A stretch of 19,033 nucleotides of DNA from JBBQUP01 sp038212305 (GCA_038212305.1 JBBQUP010000070.1:1-19033), one strand, 5' to 3'. Positions 7,843 through 17,900 are shown, numbered from the stretch's first letter. Notes: generated from the letters alone by a model not told the origin. Made by a program: numbers and translations.

Positions 7843-8156
7843 TAAATGAATACGGGGAATGAGGTCGATATTTCCCAGTACTTAGGATTTCGATTTGAAA
7901 TAATGTATATTGTGTGAGAAACAATGTATTAGTATAATAAATACTTACAAGAGAAATTAGCTTTACTATTGCCTCATTTACATTAAAAAAGAAATTAAAT
8001 TAGCTGATGCCGAATTAAGAAAATTATATGTTGAAGAAAATAATTTGGTGGAGAATTGAACAACAAATTTGGTACTAATACCTAAAAGTTATTTTATATC
8101 ATACCCTTAATATAAAAGACAATAACAATTAACGTTTTAAGCAAACATTCAACTTT
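7843..8156 (+). other. Intergenic region between the anti-sigma gene and the SusCD operon
   Basis: This 314-base AT-rich gap should hold the promoter of the susCD operon, probably the target of the ECF sigma factor. I see no convincing Bacteroidota housekeeping promoter (TTG/TAnnTTTG pair). A TGAAAT element (GATTTGAAATAA, 7892-7903) loosely resembles the repeats before the sigma gene. A short frame at 7982-8059 ('AELRKLYVEENNLVEN', then stop) looks mildly protein-like and could be gene debris, but I cannot assign it. No RNA gene or strong terminator is visible. Confidence 0.4.
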
Positions 8157-11100
8157 ATGAAAAAAAAGTCTAACTACGCGCGATTCCGATATGGGAACGC
8201 AGGGAATTTATTGAAAAAGATGAAACTACTATTTGCATTTTTCTTTGCAGGATTGCTGAGTGTTTCGGCCATTACATATTCCCAGCAAACGAAATTAAGC
8301 ATGAAATTCGATGATGTTACAGTAAAAGAGGTCTTTAAACAAATTGAATTGCAAAGTGAATTCATTGTGTTTTACAACGAAGACTTTATTGATGTTAGCC
8401 GGAAAGTTAGTGTTGATGTGAAAAATCAGAATGTTGAATCTATTCTGAATGAGTTGTTTAAAGGAACTAAGAATACTCTTAAAATCTATGATCGGCAGAT
8501 CGTGATTTTAGCACCAGCGATGAAAGGATCTCTACTGGCCGTAAAGACGGCAAAGAAAGTTGAACAACAGCAACAGCCACAAAAGAAGGAGCTTAAAGGA
8601 ACTGTAATTGATTCTCAAAAGCTACCTCTTCCTGGTGTAACTGTTTTTATAAAAGGAACCACAACAGGAACTATAACCGATATGAATGGAAATTTCAATC
8701 TGGTTTATTCCGGAGAAACTCAGGTTTTGACATTTACTTTTGTTGGGATGAAGGCACAGGATATTGAAATTGGAAATCAAACCAATTTTTCTGTTGTAAT
8801 GGAAGACGAGATATTAGGTATGGATGAAGTGGTTGTTGTGGGTTATGGTACTCAAAAGAAAGCAACTGTAACAGGAGCAATTGCTTCAATTGGAACAAAA
8901 GACCTTTTGCAATCGCCGCAAGCCAACTTAAGCAATGCTCTTGTTGGTAGAATGACCGGTCTTTTGGCAACCCAAAAAAGTGGTGAGCCTGGTAACGATC
9001 AATCAACCCTTCGAATCCGTGGTGTAGGTACTTTTTCCGGCTCTGCAGATCCATTAGTTATGGTCGATGGTATTGAAACTGCAAACTACAATAACATTGA
9101 TCCAAACGAAATTGAAAGCATGTCAATTTTAAAAGACGCTTCAGCAACTGCCGTATATGGTATACGAGGTGCAAATGGCGTTTTACTTATTACAACTAAA
9201 AGAGGTAAAGTTGGAAAACCGCAGGTCAGCTATTCTTCAAGCGTTGCTTTTTCTCGTTTTACTGATTTACGTCAAGGAATGAATAGCTATGATTATACGC
9301 GAAGTTTTAACGAAGCATTGAAATACGACTCATATATTTCAGGCGTTTACTCACCAAAATTTTCTGATGCTGATATCGCCAAATACAAATCGCACGAAGA
9401 TCCAGTTTTTTATCCTGATATAAACTGGTATAGTGAAATGTTGAAGCCCTACTCAACACAAACACAGCACAATATTAATATTAACGGTGGAACCGAAAAA
9501 ACAAAGTATTTCGTTTCGGTAGGATATTTTAACCAAAATGGTATGTTTGCTAATACAAACGTATTACCCGATTTCGATGCACAAACAAAATATAAAAGGT
9601 ATAATTTCCGTTCAAATTTCGATTTCGATATCACCAAGGATTTAACTGCAGTGGTAAATATTTCGAGTCAAATTGAAAACTTAGAAGGTGCCGGTGATAT
9701 TGGTCGTGTTATTGAATCGTTTGCCCGTGCAAACCCTTTAAATACACCAGGTGTAATAAATGGAAAAGTTGTAACTCTGGGAATTGCTGGTACTATAAAT
9801 CCATACGAATATCTTTTAGGAGATGGATATCGTAGGGAATTCCGAAATTATTTGGATGGTACCGTACGTTTAAATTACAAGCTCGATGCCATAACTAAAG
9901 GACTTTCGATTCATGGAACTGTTTCTTATAATAACTACAACAACCAAGATCTAACATACAGCAAACCTCTAGTTTTATATAAAGCAGTTAGGGGGGTAGA
10001 TGGCTCACCTGTTTACTTGCCACAATCAAAAGAAGGTCCTTTTGGATTTAATGAAGAAATATTTAAGAAAAGGAAAGTATATGGCGAGTTTGGTATTGAC
10101 TACTCTCGAAAATTTGGATACCATACTCTTGGCGGAATGGTATTATACAATCAAAGCAAATTGTTTGACCCCCAATTGGATTTTGCTATTCCCAATGGGA
10201 TTCAAGGTATAGTGAGTCGTGTGAAATATGATTTTGCCAATAGGTATATGGCCGAAGTAAATATTGGCTATAATGGTACCGAGAATTTTGCTCCTGGTAA
10301 CCGTTTTGGCTTTTTCCCAGCCTACTCTTTGGGTTGGGTGCTTTCAGAAGAATCTTTCTTTCCGAAAAACGACATTGTTACCTTGATTAAGTTCAGGGGT
10401 TCATATGGAGAAGTTGGTAATGATAAAATTGGTGGTGATCGATTTTTATATCGTCCATCAACTTATGGTTACCCACCAACAAGTGCAACAAACGGCAGGT
10501 ATTATTTTGGTGAAGTAGGTAGCTCATACAATCTTTACCCCGTATCTACCGAAGGCAAAATGGGCAATGAATACTTAACATGGGAACGTGCAATAAAACA
10601 AGATTTTGGTGTGGAATTGGGATTCTTGAAAGATAAGATTAGAGTTAATTTTGACTTATTCTTAGAAAATAGGGACAATATTTTGGCCAACCCCAATACT
10701 ATTCCCGCTCTTCTTGGGGCTACTGCTCCTGCCTACAACTTTGGTAGGATGAAAAATAGCGGATTCGATGGCGATATTTCGTATACAGATAGAATAGGAC
10801 AGGTTAATTACTGGTTGAAAGCCAACATCACTTATGCCCATAACGTGGTTGAATATAAAGATGAAGCTACTCCCCCTTACTTGTATCAACTTCGAACAGG
10901 CCAACGCTATGGTCAGTTCTTTGGACTAATTGCCGAAGGGTTATACAATACATGGGAAGAAGTTAATAATCCGAATAGACCCAAAGTTGCCGTTCAAAAC
11001 ATGATACAACCTGGTGATATTAAATACCGCGATGTAAATGGCGATGGTGTAATTGATGACAATGATCAGGTACCTATTGGTTATTCGAATTTTCCTGAAA

Positions 11101-11594
11101 AAGTATTCAGCTTTTCATTTGGAGGAAGCTATAAAGGTTTTGATTTTTCAGCTATGTTTCAAGGGGCAGCCAATGTTTCAATCGAATATAGGAGACGTTA
11201 TATAAATGGATTTGGAGAAGGTACAGGTGAAGCTATTTATTTCCTTAACAGTTGGAGTCAGGAACGATATGACCAAGGCTTACCTATTGATTATCCTCAT
11301 TTATCAATTGGTTCCGATGTTCAGAAAAATAACTATCTAAGATCGAGTTTTTGGATTCGTGATGCGAGTTACTTAAGGTTGAAAAATGCTGAAATAGGTT
11401 ATACCTTAAGCCCCGAGCTACTTAAGAAAATAGGCATTGTATCAACTCGCATTTATGTTAATGGGAACAACCTATTAACTTGGAGTACTACCTTTCCTGG
11501 TGTAGACCCCGAAACGAGTCAAACCGATAACATAAATAGCGAACCATACCCGCTCACTTCGACTATTAATTTAGGGATTAATGTTAAATTCTAA
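8157..11594 (+). CDS. SusC/RagA-family TonB-dependent transporter with STN signalling domain (SusC1)
   Basis: This 1145-residue outer-membrane protein starts with a basic leader and a signal peptide (hydrophobic ~22-42, cleavage near YSQ). An STN domain follows (~45-120, 'LSMKFDDVTVKEVFKQIELQ'), then a Gln-rich linker (~135-142) and a carboxypeptidase-like beta-sandwich (~146-216, 'LPGVTVFIKGTTTGTITD'). Next come the TonB-box region 'MDEVVVVGYGTQKK' (222-235), the plug (~237-350, 'LKDASATAVYGIRGANGVLL') and a beta-barrel ending in 'INLGINVKF'. An EF-hand-like calcium loop DVNGDGVIDDND begins at residue 959. SusC imports glycan pieces using TonB energy, with SusD as its lid. The STN domain marks it as a transducer that signals to a FecR-type anti-sigma factor, here the gene at 6622. 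Length and domain order are normal for the family. It is followed after 5 bases by its SusD. The start at 8157 keeps the usual basic extension; a Met at 8221 is a less likely start. Confidence 0.95.
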   Translation: MKKKSNYARFRYGNAGNLLKKMKLLFAFFFAGLLSVSAITYSQQTKLSMKFDDVTVKEVFKQIELQSEFIVFYNEDFIDVSRKVSVDVKNQNVESILNELFKGTKNTLKIYDRQIVILAPAMKGSLLAVKTAKKVEQQQQPQKKELKGTVIDSQKLPLPGVTVFIKGTTTGTITDMNGNFNLVYSGETQVLTFTFVGMKAQDIEIGNQTNFSVVMEDEILGMDEVVVVGYGTQKKATVTGAIASIGTKDLLQSPQANLSNALVGRMTGLLATQKSGEPGNDQSTLRIRGVGTFSGSADPLVMVDGIETANYNNIDPNEIESMSILKDASATAVYGIRGANGVLLITTKRGKVGKPQVSYSSSVAFSRFTDLRQGMNSYDYTRSFNEALKYDSYISGVYSPKFSDADIAKYKSHEDPVFYPDINWYSEMLKPYSTQTQHNININGGTEKTKYFVSVGYFNQNGMFANTNVLPDFDAQTKYKRYNFRSNFDFDITKDLTAVVNISSQIENLEGAGDIGRVIESFARANPLNTPGVINGKVVTLGIAGTINPYEYLLGDGYRREFRNYLDGTVRLNYKLDAITKGLSIHGTVSYNNYNNQDLTYSKPLVLYKAVRGVDGSPVYLPQSKEGPFGFNEEIFKKRKVYGEFGIDYSRKFGYHTLGGMVLYNQSKLFDPQLDFAIPNGIQGIVSRVKYDFANRYMAEVNIGYNGTENFAPGNRFGFFPAYSLGWVLSEESFFPKNDIVTLIKFRGSYGEVGNDKIGGDRFLYRPSTYGYPPTSATNGRYYFGEVGSSYNLYPVSTEGKMGNEYLTWERAIKQDFGVELGFLKDKIRVNFDLFLENRDNILANPNTIPALLGATAPAYNFGRMKNSGFDGDISYTDRIGQVNYWLKANITYAHNVVEYKDEATPPYLYQLRTGQRYGQFFGLIAEGLYNTWEEVNNPNRPKVAVQNMIQPGDIKYRDVNGDGVIDDNDQVPIGYSNFPEKVFSFSFGGSYKGFDFSAMFQGAANVSIEYRRRYINGFGEGTGEAIYFLNSWSQERYDQGLPIDYPHLSIGSDVQKNNYLRSSFWIRDASYLRLKNAEIGYTLSPELLKKIGIVSTRIYVNGNNLLTWSTTFPGVDPETSQTDNINSEPYPLTSTINLGINVKF

Positions 11595-11599
11595 ACACC

Positions 11600-13336
11600 A
11601 TGACAATGAAAAATATAACAATAACTGGTATTTGTCTGATACTCTTTTTTACACTTTTCTCTTGCGAAAAAGGAATTACAGACTTTCTCGACAAAGCTCC
11701 AGGAGTGGATGTAACCGAAGACACTATTTTCTCTTCGAAATCCCAAATAGAAACATACATTGCAGGCTTATACATGCAAGCGGTTCCTAGCGGTTTGCCT
11801 TTAGGAAACAAATTGCTTGATGCGCAATACACAAACGATAATATTACAGATGCCTGTACCGATGCTGGTGAAATGGGTGACACATGGTTTCCATCGCAAG
11901 TATGGAATGTTGGTGGTATTCAGGCAAACAATATATTAAATCAAGAAGATTACCGCTTTTATTATCGTTGGTATGGATTAAGACGTGCAAATATTCTTAT
12001 AGAAAGAATAGATGCAGCCAATGTTGATGCCGCATACAAAGAACAGGTAAAAGCAGAAGCTAAATGTTTACGCGCATTCCTCTACCTCGAAATGTTTAAA
12101 CGCTATGGAGGTGTTCCAATTGTTGATAAGAGATTACGACTAATCGACAACATGAAAGTACCAAGAAACTCAGTAAAAGAGGTTGTTGATTTTATTGTAA
12201 AAGATTGCGATGAAGCAGCTGCGGTGCTTCCATCATCATGGGTCGCTTTGTCGAGAGGAAGAGTAACCAAAGGAGTAGCATTAATGATCAAATCAAAAAC
12301 CTTATTGTATGCTGCTAGTCCTCTCTTTAATACGGCAACTCCATATCTCGATTTAGGAGCCAACAATAAATTAATTTGTTACGGTAACTATGATGCAAAC
12401 AGATGGAAACTGGCTGCCGATGCAGCAAAAGCTGTTTTAGATTGGGCTCCAGGAGCAGGTTGTATATTGGTTAACAACCAAGGTGTTACGAAAAACTATA
12501 AATATGTTTGGGAAAAACACGACAATTCCGAAATCATATTAGAATACAAAGGATACCCTGAAACAGATAAAGGAGCATCTACACCATGGGCTCGTGTAAA
12601 GCCACGTAGCATATATTCGGGATGGGGTGGTGTAAGTGTCCCTCTCAATTTTGTGAAATTTTATGAGAAAACAGATGGAACTCCTCAAACGTGGGATGCA
12701 GGTAACAACCTAAACCAAAAATACGCAGAACTAGACCCAAGGTTTGCACAAACAATAGCAGCCAATGGTTCACGCTGGAATGGTGATTATCCTGCTATAG
12801 ACATGACAGTAGGTGGTACAGACGCAGCCAATTGTTTTGGAGGTGCTTGGATGCACAAGTTGATTCCAGATGAATTATCGAATGCCAAACCCAAAATTGT
12901 ACCTCTTTGGATTAATTTCCGATTGGCCGAGGCATACCTCAGTTATGCCGAAGCATTGAACGAATTTCAAGGACCAGTTCAAGACGCGTATGATGCAGTG
13001 AACACCATTAGAACACGTTCGGGAATGCCCAATTTGCCATCTGGTTTATCTAAAGATGAGTTCCGCGAAAGGGTTCGTAACGAAGAAACCATTGAATTTG
13101 CATTCGAAGACCACCGATTGTGGGACATACGCCGCTGGCTTATTGCTGAAAACGATGGTGTAATGAAGGGTAATATGTGGGGTATAAAAATAAATAAACT
13201 CGCATCTCCAAGTACCGAATTTAGTTTTACACCTTACGTGTTCGAAATTCGTTCATTTCATCCTCGTATGTATTTACATCCTTTCATTCAAAAAGAAGTA
13301 TACTTGGGTTACTTGATTCAAAACCCAGGTTGGTAA
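11600..13336 (+). CDS. SusD/RagB-family surface glycan-binding lipoprotein (SusD1)
   Basis: This 578-residue protein has a lipoprotein signal ending in LFSC with Cys22 as the lipidated residue. It is the lid that binds glycan over SusC1. The family landmarks are present: the N-terminal TPR-like helical part ('CLRAFLYLEMFKRYGGVPIV' near residue 155), 'LWINFRLAEAYLSYAEALNE', the 'VRNEETIEFAFEDHRLWDI' segment and the typical ending 'LIQNPGW'. The gene begins 5 bases after the SusC1 stop, so the two are surely co-transcribed and probably act as one complex. Two ATGs (11600 and 11606) are both usable and differ by two residues. I keep the first, but the second is equally plausible. Ligand specificity cannot be read from sequence by eye. 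Residues after the lipid anchor carry no obvious extra binding module. Confidence 0.95.
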   Translation: MTMKNITITGICLILFFTLFSCEKGITDFLDKAPGVDVTEDTIFSSKSQIETYIAGLYMQAVPSGLPLGNKLLDAQYTNDNITDACTDAGEMGDTWFPSQVWNVGGIQANNILNQEDYRFYYRWYGLRRANILIERIDAANVDAAYKEQVKAEAKCLRAFLYLEMFKRYGGVPIVDKRLRLIDNMKVPRNSVKEVVDFIVKDCDEAAAVLPSSWVALSRGRVTKGVALMIKSKTLLYAASPLFNTATPYLDLGANNKLICYGNYDANRWKLAADAAKAVLDWAPGAGCILVNNQGVTKNYKYVWEKHDNSEIILEYKGYPETDKGASTPWARVKPRSIYSGWGGVSVPLNFVKFYEKTDGTPQTWDAGNNLNQKYAELDPRFAQTIAANGSRWNGDYPAIDMTVGGTDAANCFGGAWMHKLIPDELSNAKPKIVPLWINFRLAEAYLSYAEALNEFQGPVQDAYDAVNTIRTRSGMPNLPSGLSKDEFRERVRNEETIEFAFEDHRLWDIRRWLIAENDGVMKGNMWGIKINKLASPSTEFSFTPYVFEIRSFHPRMYLHPFIQKEVYLGYLIQNPGW

Positions 13337-13376
13337 GGGTGCAACTTTTATATTAATCATTAATAAAAAGAAATAT

Positions 13377-16178
13377 ATGATATCGAAATATAACCGAGGT
13401 ATATTATTGATTTTTCTTTTCAATATATGCTTGAGTATTTTGTCGCATGCGCAAACGCCTAAAGAGGACTCCACTGCCGTTGTACCCGACAAGCTACAAT
13501 CAATAGGATATGGAAAACAACTTGAATGGAAAGTTTCATCCGCCATATCAACAGTGAAAGGCAGCGAATTGCAAAAATCGTTTACCACCAACCTTGCCAA
13601 TACCCTGTACGGACGTTTGGCTGGACTAACAGTTCAACAAGGTAGTGGTGAGCCAGGTATTGGATTAGACTCCCCGACACTTCTTTCAAGGGGCATTGCT
13701 ACTTTTAAAGGTTCACCGGTTATGCTTATTTTGGTCGATGGTTATGAGAGTAATTTTGAGCAATTAGCATCTGAAGAAATAGAATCTATTTCATTATTAA
13801 AGGACGCATCGGCAACTGCTATATATGGTAGTCGCGGAGCAAATGGTGTATTATTGGTTACTACCAGAAGAGGAAGCAAAGGCCCATTAAAAATAAGCTT
13901 TAGCACCCAACAGGGTTTTCAAATGCCAAACAAAATGGTTACTTTTCTGGATTCGTATGATTATGCACGTTTGTTCAACGAAGCGCTTGCAAACGATGGA
14001 AGCCCAGCCAAGTATACCACAGCTGATTTAGATGCCTATAAAAATGGTAGTGACCCTAGTTACCACTCTAATGTAAATTGGCAAGATGAAGTGCTTAGAA
14101 AAGCAAATTATATATCAAATTATAATTTGAATTTCCAAGGTGGGGATGAAAATGTGAGATATTTTACCCTATTGAACGTTATTACAACCGATGGTTTATA
14201 CAAAAAGGTAGATGCCAATTCATTGGTTTCAACCAGTTCTAAGTATTCGCGGTACAACATACGTTCTAACATTGATATTGATTTAACCAATTCGTTATTG
14301 GCAAGCTTAACATTAGGCGGATCAGTAGAAGACAAAGCAAATCCAGCAGGAATAAACACGAATTCAATGTTTGATTTAATGGCATCACTACCACCCAATG
14401 CATTCCCGGTAACCAATCCTAATGGTAGCTATGGCGGCAATAACTTGTACTCCAATCCGCTAGGTGATATAATGCAAAATGGTATGTACAATTCAAATGC
14501 ACGTACATTGCAATCAACATTAAAATTAACGCAAAAGCTCGATTTTTTAACAAAAGGGTTAAGTGTTTCAGCTGCCGTTTCGTTCAATAATTATTTCCTT
14601 AGTTATTCTACAAAAAGCAGAACGTACGAACGATACTCAATAGTAGCAGGGCCAACAACGGGTGAGCCAATATATACGAAATTTGGATTAAACACATCAT
14701 TGGTTGCTGATGAAACACAATCAGCGCAATGGAGAAATGCAGTATTTCAATCGTTTTTAAACTACAGCAATACTTTTGGTGATAATGAAATTGATGGTAT
14801 GGCATTATTTAATTCCGATAGCTACACGATTAGTGGCAACAATTTGCCATATAAACATGTAGGAGGTGCAGGACGCATAACTTTAACCAATAATAAAAAA
14901 TACATTGGCGAATTCTCTTTTGCATACAACGGTTCTGAAAACTTTGCAAAGGGCAAGCGTTATGGGTTTTTTCCTGCTGCATCGGTAGGCTGGATAGCTT
15001 CCAATGAAGATTTTCTGAAAGGAAATAGCATGATTAGTTTCTTGAAAATTCGTACATCGTATGGGTTAACAGGAAATGAAAGAATTGGTGGAAATCGCTT
15101 CATGTTCGACCAGTATTACCCATACACATCATCCTATTATTTTGGTTCGTCAAATTCCGAAAGCAAAGGTATTGCAGAAGGAATGCCAGCAAGTACGAAT
15201 ATTACTTGGGAAAAGGAAAAGAAGTTTAATATAGGTATTGAAGCAACGCTGATTAAACAATTGGATGTGACATTTGATTATTTTTATAATAATCGTTATG
15301 ACATTTTGGTTACACCAAACGCTAGTGTGCCTGAATACTTGGGCTTTACTTTACCATTATTAAATCAAGGAAAAGTTACTAACAAGGGATTGGAAGCTAA
15401 AATTAGGTACAACAGTAAAGAGAATGTTGCATTGCAGTATTTTGTTGAAGCAACCGCTTGGTATGCAACCAATGAAATTACCGATATGTCTGAGGTTCCT
15501 CAAATGTATGATTATTTAAAGCAGACAGGCCATCCAATCAATCAGCCATTTTTATTAGAAGCCATAGGTTTCTTTAAAGACCAAGCAGATATTGATGCCA
15601 GTCCCAGACAAATATTTGCCACATCGGTAAAACCCGGTGATATCAAATATAAAAACCGAAATGGCGACAATATAATTGACCAATTGGATTATTCAGCCAT
15701 CGGCAAAACTGATGTACCTGAATTAACTGTAAGCTTTCATGCCGGCATGAAGTTCAAAGGGTTGGATTTAGATATGTTGTTTCAAGGAGTCGCTAACCGA
15801 ACAGTTTACTTAGATGGTAGATATTTCTATGCTTTCCAAAACAATGCAAAAATCTCGGAAATTGCATTGGGACGATGGACCCCTGAAACTGCCTCATCGG
15901 CTACCTATCCACGATTGTCAGCTGAAAACAACCTCAACAATTTTCAACCATCGTCGTTTTGGCAATACAATGGCAGTTTTATCAAGTTACGTAGCTTAGA
16001 ACTGGGTTACACCATTCCTACATTCCTTTCTGAAAAAGTAAAACTCAGTAATGCGCGTGTTTTTTTGAATGGAACTAACATATTTTCGGCTGACCATATT
16101 GATTATACGGATCCTGAAACCCTTACAGGATATCCTTCGATTCGTACTTTTAGCATGGGGTTGAAAATTCAATTCTAA
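13377..16178 (+). CDS. Short SusC-family TonB-dependent transporter lacking N-terminal domains (SusC2)
   Basis: This 933-residue protein has a signal peptide (residues 1-25, cleavage after SHA). Only ~15 residues later it enters the plug leader 'LQSIGYGKQLEWKVSSAIST' (40-59), which stands where SusC1 has its VVVVGYG region. Neither the STN domain nor the carboxypeptidase-like beta-sandwich found in most SusC proteins is present. The plug is intact ('LLKDASATAIYGSRGANGVL', 141-160), and the barrel runs to the family-type ending 'FSMGLKIQF'. The calcium-type loop is altered (NRNGDNIIDQLD from residue 760). It should still pair with SusD2, 30 bases downstream, as a TonB-driven importer. It cannot take part in FecR signalling by the known route. 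The gene follows SusD1 by 40 bases with no terminator between, so it is very likely in the same operon. No frameshift or stop suggests decay. Confidence 0.93.
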   Translation: MISKYNRGILLIFLFNICLSILSHAQTPKEDSTAVVPDKLQSIGYGKQLEWKVSSAISTVKGSELQKSFTTNLANTLYGRLAGLTVQQGSGEPGIGLDSPTLLSRGIATFKGSPVMLILVDGYESNFEQLASEEIESISLLKDASATAIYGSRGANGVLLVTTRRGSKGPLKISFSTQQGFQMPNKMVTFLDSYDYARLFNEALANDGSPAKYTTADLDAYKNGSDPSYHSNVNWQDEVLRKANYISNYNLNFQGGDENVRYFTLLNVITTDGLYKKVDANSLVSTSSKYSRYNIRSNIDIDLTNSLLASLTLGGSVEDKANPAGINTNSMFDLMASLPPNAFPVTNPNGSYGGNNLYSNPLGDIMQNGMYNSNARTLQSTLKLTQKLDFLTKGLSVSAAVSFNNYFLSYSTKSRTYERYSIVAGPTTGEPIYTKFGLNTSLVADETQSAQWRNAVFQSFLNYSNTFGDNEIDGMALFNSDSYTISGNNLPYKHVGGAGRITLTNNKKYIGEFSFAYNGSENFAKGKRYGFFPAASVGWIASNEDFLKGNSMISFLKIRTSYGLTGNERIGGNRFMFDQYYPYTSSYYFGSSNSESKGIAEGMPASTNITWEKEKKFNIGIEATLIKQLDVTFDYFYNNRYDILVTPNASVPEYLGFTLPLLNQGKVTNKGLEAKIRYNSKENVALQYFVEATAWYATNEITDMSEVPQMYDYLKQTGHPINQPFLLEAIGFFKDQADIDASPRQIFATSVKPGDIKYKNRNGDNIIDQLDYSAIGKTDVPELTVSFHAGMKFKGLDLDMLFQGVANRTVYLDGRYFYAFQNNAKISEIALGRWTPETASSATYPRLSAENNLNNFQPSSFWQYNGSFIKLRSLELGYTIPTFLSEKVKLSNARVFLNGTNIFSADHIDYTDPETLTGYPSIRTFSMGLKIQF

Positions 16179-16208
16179 GTAATTTACATCACATAAAACT
16201 ATTATAGA

Positions 16209-17900
16209 ATGAAAAATATAATATATATACTGGTAATTATAACGCTGTTTATGGCAAGTGCGTGTGAAAACCTGGACAGGGAAATAATCAATACCCTGTC
16301 GGAAAATCAGGTTGAGACTTCCTACGATTATTCATTGAACCGATTAACATCGATTTACACAAATCTACCCGAAGGGTTTATGGAAATAGATGGTGCCATG
16401 ATGGCTTCAGCATCTGACGAAGCTGAGCATAGTATTGAATCGAGTTCTGTTCATAAATTCAATACCGGAGCATGGAATGCTTACGATAATCCTGACAATG
16501 AATGGGGGAGCTATTATAATGGAATTCGAAAAGCCAACTTATTTTTGCAAAACTCAAATAGAATTGATTTAGATGCCTATAGGTTAGATCCAACAACATC
16601 GAGTCAAGCCGTTTATACTCAAAAACTTGCTGATATAAAAAGATGGAAATACGAAGCACGCTTTTTACGTGCGTTTTTTTATTTTGAATTGGTGAAACGC
16701 TATGGCGGTATTCCATTAATAAAAACCCCCAGTTCAATAGATGATGCTGGGTTAAATGTAAATCGTAATAGCTTGGCAGAATGTGTACAGTTTATAACCG
16801 ACGAATGTGATTCGGCAGCAACAAATTTACCAGTAACTTATACTGCTGCAGACATGGGACGTGTTACAAAAGGTGCAGCACTATCGTTAAAAAGCCGGGT
16901 ACTACTATTTGCTGCCAGTGACTTATTCAACACTACAACATGGTCTTCTGGCTATGCCAAACCTGAGCTTATTTCGCTCGCCGGCGATAGAACAGATCGT
17001 TGGAAAGCCGCTGCCGACGCTGCAAAAGCAGTTATTGATTTAGCTGGAACTGGATACGCACTTGCTTCAAATTACAGATCACTTTTCAATACTTATAATA
17101 ATTCTGAAATTATTTTGACTCGAAGAAATTCGGCAAGCAACGGCTTTGAGTTTTCATCCTTTCCAATAGGCTTTAACCTTGCTCAAGGCGGAACTACTCC
17201 ATCGCAAAACATGGTAGATGCTTATGAAATGACCAATGGAACAACGTTCGATTGGTCGAACCCCGTTCATGCAGCAAATCCATACAGCAACCGAGATCCT
17301 CGTTTGGGTTTAAGTATTATTTTCAATAATAGCACCTATAATTTGCGAACTATTGAATGTTGGACAGGCGGACTTGACGGTAAAGGAATAGAAAGAGCTA
17401 CAAAAACAGGGTATTATATGAAGAAATATGTTGATGAAACCCTCAATATTACCTTAAACAATAAGAGTGTTCATAGTTGGATACTAATTCGATTGGCTGA
17501 AATATATTTGAACTACGCCGAGGCATTGAATGAATACAGTCCTGGACATGCTGATATTAAAATATATGTTGATAAAGTTCGAGCACGTGCAGGCATCGCT
17601 ATGCCTGGAATGGTGGTGGGGACACAAGATGAGGTGCGTGAAAAAATACGCAACGAACGTAGGGTTGAGTTGGCTTTTGAAAATTTTCGTTTTTGGGACT
17701 TACGTAGGTGGATGAAAGCGCCAGCTTATTTGGGCGTTCCACTTAAAGGAGTGGTTATTACCAAAACAGGACCATCAACATTTACTTATGTTCCTTATGA
17801 CGTTGAGACACGTACTTTCGACCCCAAAATGTATCTGTATCCCATTCCTTATAAAGAGATTAATATAGACAATTTACTTGTTCAAAATCCAGGATGGTAG
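16209..17900 (+). CDS. SusD/RagB-family surface glycan-binding lipoprotein (SusD2)
   Basis: This 563-residue protein has a lipoprotein signal ending in ASAC with Cys19. It shows the SusD family segments 'RFLRAFFYFELVKRYGGIPL' (near residue 150), 'SWILIRLAEIYLNYAEALNE', 'KIRNERRVELAFENFRFWDL' and the ending 'LVQNPGW'. Away from these segments it differs strongly from SusD1, especially in its first 120 residues ('FMEIDGAMMASASDEAEHSI'). The second pair is thus an independent lineage, not a recent duplication. It is the expected lid for SusC2, whose gene ends 30 bases upstream. The difference from SusD1 suggests that the two pairs take different oligosaccharides, or different sizes of the same glycan; that is inference. 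Confidence 0.95.
   Translation: MKNIIYILVIITLFMASACENLDREIINTLSENQVETSYDYSLNRLTSIYTNLPEGFMEIDGAMMASASDEAEHSIESSSVHKFNTGAWNAYDNPDNEWGSYYNGIRKANLFLQNSNRIDLDAYRLDPTTSSQAVYTQKLADIKRWKYEARFLRAFFYFELVKRYGGIPLIKTPSSIDDAGLNVNRNSLAECVQFITDECDSAATNLPVTYTAADMGRVTKGAALSLKSRVLLFAASDLFNTTTWSSGYAKPELISLAGDRTDRWKAAADAAKAVIDLAGTGYALASNYRSLFNTYNNSEIILTRRNSASNGFEFSSFPIGFNLAQGGTTPSQNMVDAYEMTNGTTFDWSNPVHAANPYSNRDPRLGLSIIFNNSTYNLRTIECWTGGLDGKGIERATKTGYYMKKYVDETLNITLNNKSVHSWILIRLAEIYLNYAEALNEYSPGHADIKIYVDKVRARAGIAMPGMVVGTQDEVREKIRNERRVELAFENFRFWDLRRWMKAPAYLGVPLKGVVITKTGPSTFTYVPYDVETRTFDPKMYLYPIPYKEINIDNLLVQNPGW

Noticed and set aside
7961..8059. Short peptide frame ending 'AELRKLYVEENNLVEN' in the gap before susC1
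   Set aside because: It has no start codon and no reliable family match. It may be debris of a DNA-binding gene, but it is too short to call.
13337..13376. Small palindromic stretch ATTAATcATTAAT between SusD1 and SusC2
   Set aside because: The arms are short and AT-only with no T-run, so it is not a terminator and is expected by chance in this composition.
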